From Paragonimus heterotremus (Eukaryota > Platyhelminthes > Trematoda > Plagiorchiida > Troglotrematidae): a stretch of DNA of 64,000 nt. The translations under genes were made by a program, and so were the position numbers. Location: positions 1 through 64,000 of the forward strand of contig LUCH01000142.1 in assembly GCA_013368495.1 (NCBI GenBank), written 5' to 3'. Below, piece by piece: positions 61,341-64,000 of this stretch (its first letter is position 1; the number at the start of each line of letters is the position of its first letter). The notes below the pieces were generated by a model. It saw only the letters and a program-made list of their open reading frames with translations, was not told the origin of the DNA and did not search any database.

Positions 61341-64000
61341 TATTAATCTGTCTATTTGAGGAACAGATCAATATTACATATAGTGTGTGAGTGCAAATCT
61401 CAGAATAACCAATCGCCAGGATCGGATGGTTCTAGAATTATTTATCTGACAGTACGGCTGACCAGTGGCGAACTAAAGTTTAGCGCATTAAAACAGGATT
61501 TTAATGTGAACATGGTGAGTGTTGATCAGTGCCCCATGATGAATACAATAGAAGAGTCATACGTAAATCACAAACGCATTTATTTCTGTCCAGTGCTGAA
61601 ATTTAACAATCGTGTCCACCTGAAATTGCACCTGTTCTGTAAACACTAATCCAGGACCGAACAATTTGAGCTTACTAATGGTAGTGAAAACAACGAAGTA
61701 ATTCTACCCTTAGGTGGAATTAATTTCGTAGTTGTCAACGCGAATGTGGACCGGAGTCCTGATATCGGTTTCAGCCGTGTTGTGCACTACTCACGATTTT
61801 GAGGAAAAAAAGATAGGACTGACCATGTCTTTCCAAAGTTCACACTGGACTGCGATTGGCGTTAGAGTCATGCTAACTTTTGAAAGGGTCTCATACAGAT
61901 ATTTCTTACAGACAGATAATGTTATACAAAAAGCGGCATATTTTTAACACAAAGGTGCACTTTTAAAGTGTTCATCTAGGTAGGGCACTTGAGAAATTTC
62001 CAGTTTTACAGGAGCCATCAATGTGATAATGTTTCCTTCATTCGCCAGCTTCATTTCACGATTTTGCAGCCGCCAGTGATTTCGTCAGGTTTGAGGGTTA
62101 TGGTTCTAAGTCGCGTTGTTTGATTTCATGTGCGCACATTATTGGTAACGGTTAAGCAAAACTGTCAATACAGGTGATTCCAATGTGACTTCCGCACATT
62201 CAGTCTTAATCGACAGCATGTCCGATATACACTTCCACTCGCTCCCAGACCCATGCAGTAAGTCACCAATTACGATTTACTCCAGGTGATAGCTGTCATT
62301 CGGCAGGGGAACGAAAGAGCCAAACAAAAGTACGACGGCATGCATGTCCTGGTTGCCGGCACCTCATATGAAACTATGGTTACTCTGAGGATATCTACGG
62401 ATGTAAGTCAGTTTTGTAGCAGGTGGTGAGGTCACCTTCGACTGAATCACACTCCCTCAATAATGTTTCTCACAAATTGAGTAGCAACAGAGGATATTTA
62501 GCAGTAAAGATTGTAGTAACTTTTTGCCTCAACGTATGTTGAGTGTGAACAAGGTGGGGAAAAAGCCACGTACTTTACTGACTGTTCTCGTGGCCTGCAC
62601 ACTTTTGTCCATCAACCCCTAACCGACAAGAAAATTAACATTACACACAGATAATGAGTACCTAAAACTGAAATAGAAAACTATAATGCAGTGGTAGATT
62701 ACTTAATATTAAATTGAATAATATACACAAATGTAGCTAACTACGGAGTAAACTGAACAGTTAAATGTGCCAACAGTCTTCCAAGGCACACAGTCAACAT
62801 ACAGCAGTAGACAGCTTCACGGATGAAGAAGTGGGATTAATTTGTCAAATGCTGAGTGCGACATTTGCTCATGGAGTTTAATCAGCTCTAAACTTTTTTT
62901 TACTAAAACAGTATTAGTGATCATTACTACTGCTTGAATTAAGTCAGGACTGGTTTACAGGTCTCGACAAAAATATGAATGATATATTTTGTATTAGTCA
63001 TATATACAAAAGACAAGATGTGGAAGAAAAAGTTGATTAGGTTGTGTTATTTTGGTAGATAGACCTCACGTTCACAAGGTTTCTAATTACTGAAATGAGT
63101 AGAATAATCTAAATGGAAGAGAGTTTAATATGTTACCACAGATTTCAAAATATAAAAACCTTCCATTCATAAAAAGTTCGGCTTAAAACACCAAACACTG
63201 ATGTAACAAAAAGTTTTTTTATATCGAAGATGAATTAGTCACCAGAAGACCAACTGTTTGTTCTCAAATACACCATACCGGACAAACTTGTAAACAACTG
63301 CCCTGCAGGCACTGCCACAAACAAGGCATACAACGTCCATTTGGGTTCCCAACATAGTGGTTATGATTCACTTTGAACTTGACGTTGGCCGAACTCCGAA
63401 TATTTGTCTTGTAATAAATTATTATTTCGTCTGCTTAGCTTAAAATTAATCATTGTATGAACACTTCAGCACTATGATCAAAGCCAACCATATTTTATAG
63501 TAGAATCCATGCGGTCGACTCACTGTGCTACTGTGAAAACTTGACCCTGTAGCTCCAACGGACACTGAAATAAAGTTAAGTGTTCCGAGTTTCGAGCAAC
63601 TCTCATGTTCAGCAAATTGATAACCGATATTGTGTTTCATCATGCACCTTGTGGATAAGTGTTGCACTAATAACGGCGTTCTGTCTAAGACTGATCCTAC
63701 TGGAGAAGTCACCTGACAACAGGGTTGTTGTGCGTCTTGCCATTAATGTCAGTTATTTGACGCTGTAATCATCAGGCACACGTTGCAGTGTCGTACACGT
63801 CAAGCAGCGTTTTCGACTGCATTAATTCCAATAACTGTCTGAAAGAAAATGTTGCGGGTGAAGGCTTTGTGTATGTCTCTAATGGAAGTACGGGATCTAC
63901 ATGTACATTAGGATGCGAAATCACAAGCAGCATTTTTATAAGGTTGTTGGATTTACAACTGCTTCGTTATAATTATCGTATTAGTAGATTGCATTGTCCT
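61341..64000. other. Unassigned DNA
   Basis: No recognised gene or element. The plus frame at 61356-61649 contains LTVRLTSGELKFSALKQDF followed by a GTGAGT donor-like site at about 61513, but there is no decisive acceptor. Other frames are short and unremarkable. Confidence 0.4.

Overview
The window looks like nuclear DNA from a metazoan, most probably a parasitic flatworm (trematode or cestode). No long single-exon genes, rRNA or intact tRNA genes, operons, ribosome binding sites or phage genes were found. The DNA is AT-rich, and almost every open frame over about 60 codons is of the length expected by chance in such DNA. What can be recognised is mostly a retroelement graveyard whose protein signatures match families common in flatworms: Penelope-like elements (PLE) with a GIY-YIG endonuclease, RTE-type and CR1-like non-LTR retrotransposons, and a Gypsy-type gag. 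The flatworm assignment is inference; only the element signatures are seen. A 100-base run of N marks an assembly gap at 18603-18702.

Layout. 1-5009: nothing recognised. 5010-6858: a young, 5'-truncated PLE in inverted-dimer form. Two 724-bp arms, nearly identical and without indels, are mirrored about position 5915. The right arm is followed by a 34-bp extension, and the insertion is bracketed by a 13-bp direct repeat. 6859-12979: mostly unassigned, with one candidate first exon (8898-9113) for a type II membrane protein. 12980-15839: a decayed PLE of the same family, split by a 439-bp insert and abutted by an element with 236-bp inverted repeats. 15840-24099: unassigned apart from a tRNA-like SINE and the gap.

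24100-30400 is a dense pile of decayed elements: RTE (+), Gypsy gag (-), a nearly full-length second-lineage PLE (-), a PLE endonuclease fragment (+) and an RTE fragment (+). 30400-44864 is unassigned except for a second tRNA-like SINE. 44865-46797 is a long RTE pseudogene. 48140-48556 is the best host-gene evidence: an exon on the minus strand encoding an immunoglobulin-like domain with both cysteines and the core tryptophan. 58960-61340 is a decayed CR1-like element on the minus strand.

The retroelement proteins would act as target-primed reverse transcriptases with their own endonucleases. Only the PLE at 5.0-6.8 kb keeps an undamaged frame, and it lacks most of the reverse transcriptase. 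The most notable object is that PLE: its structure gives an unusually complete record of the insertion event and predicts a long hairpin RNA.
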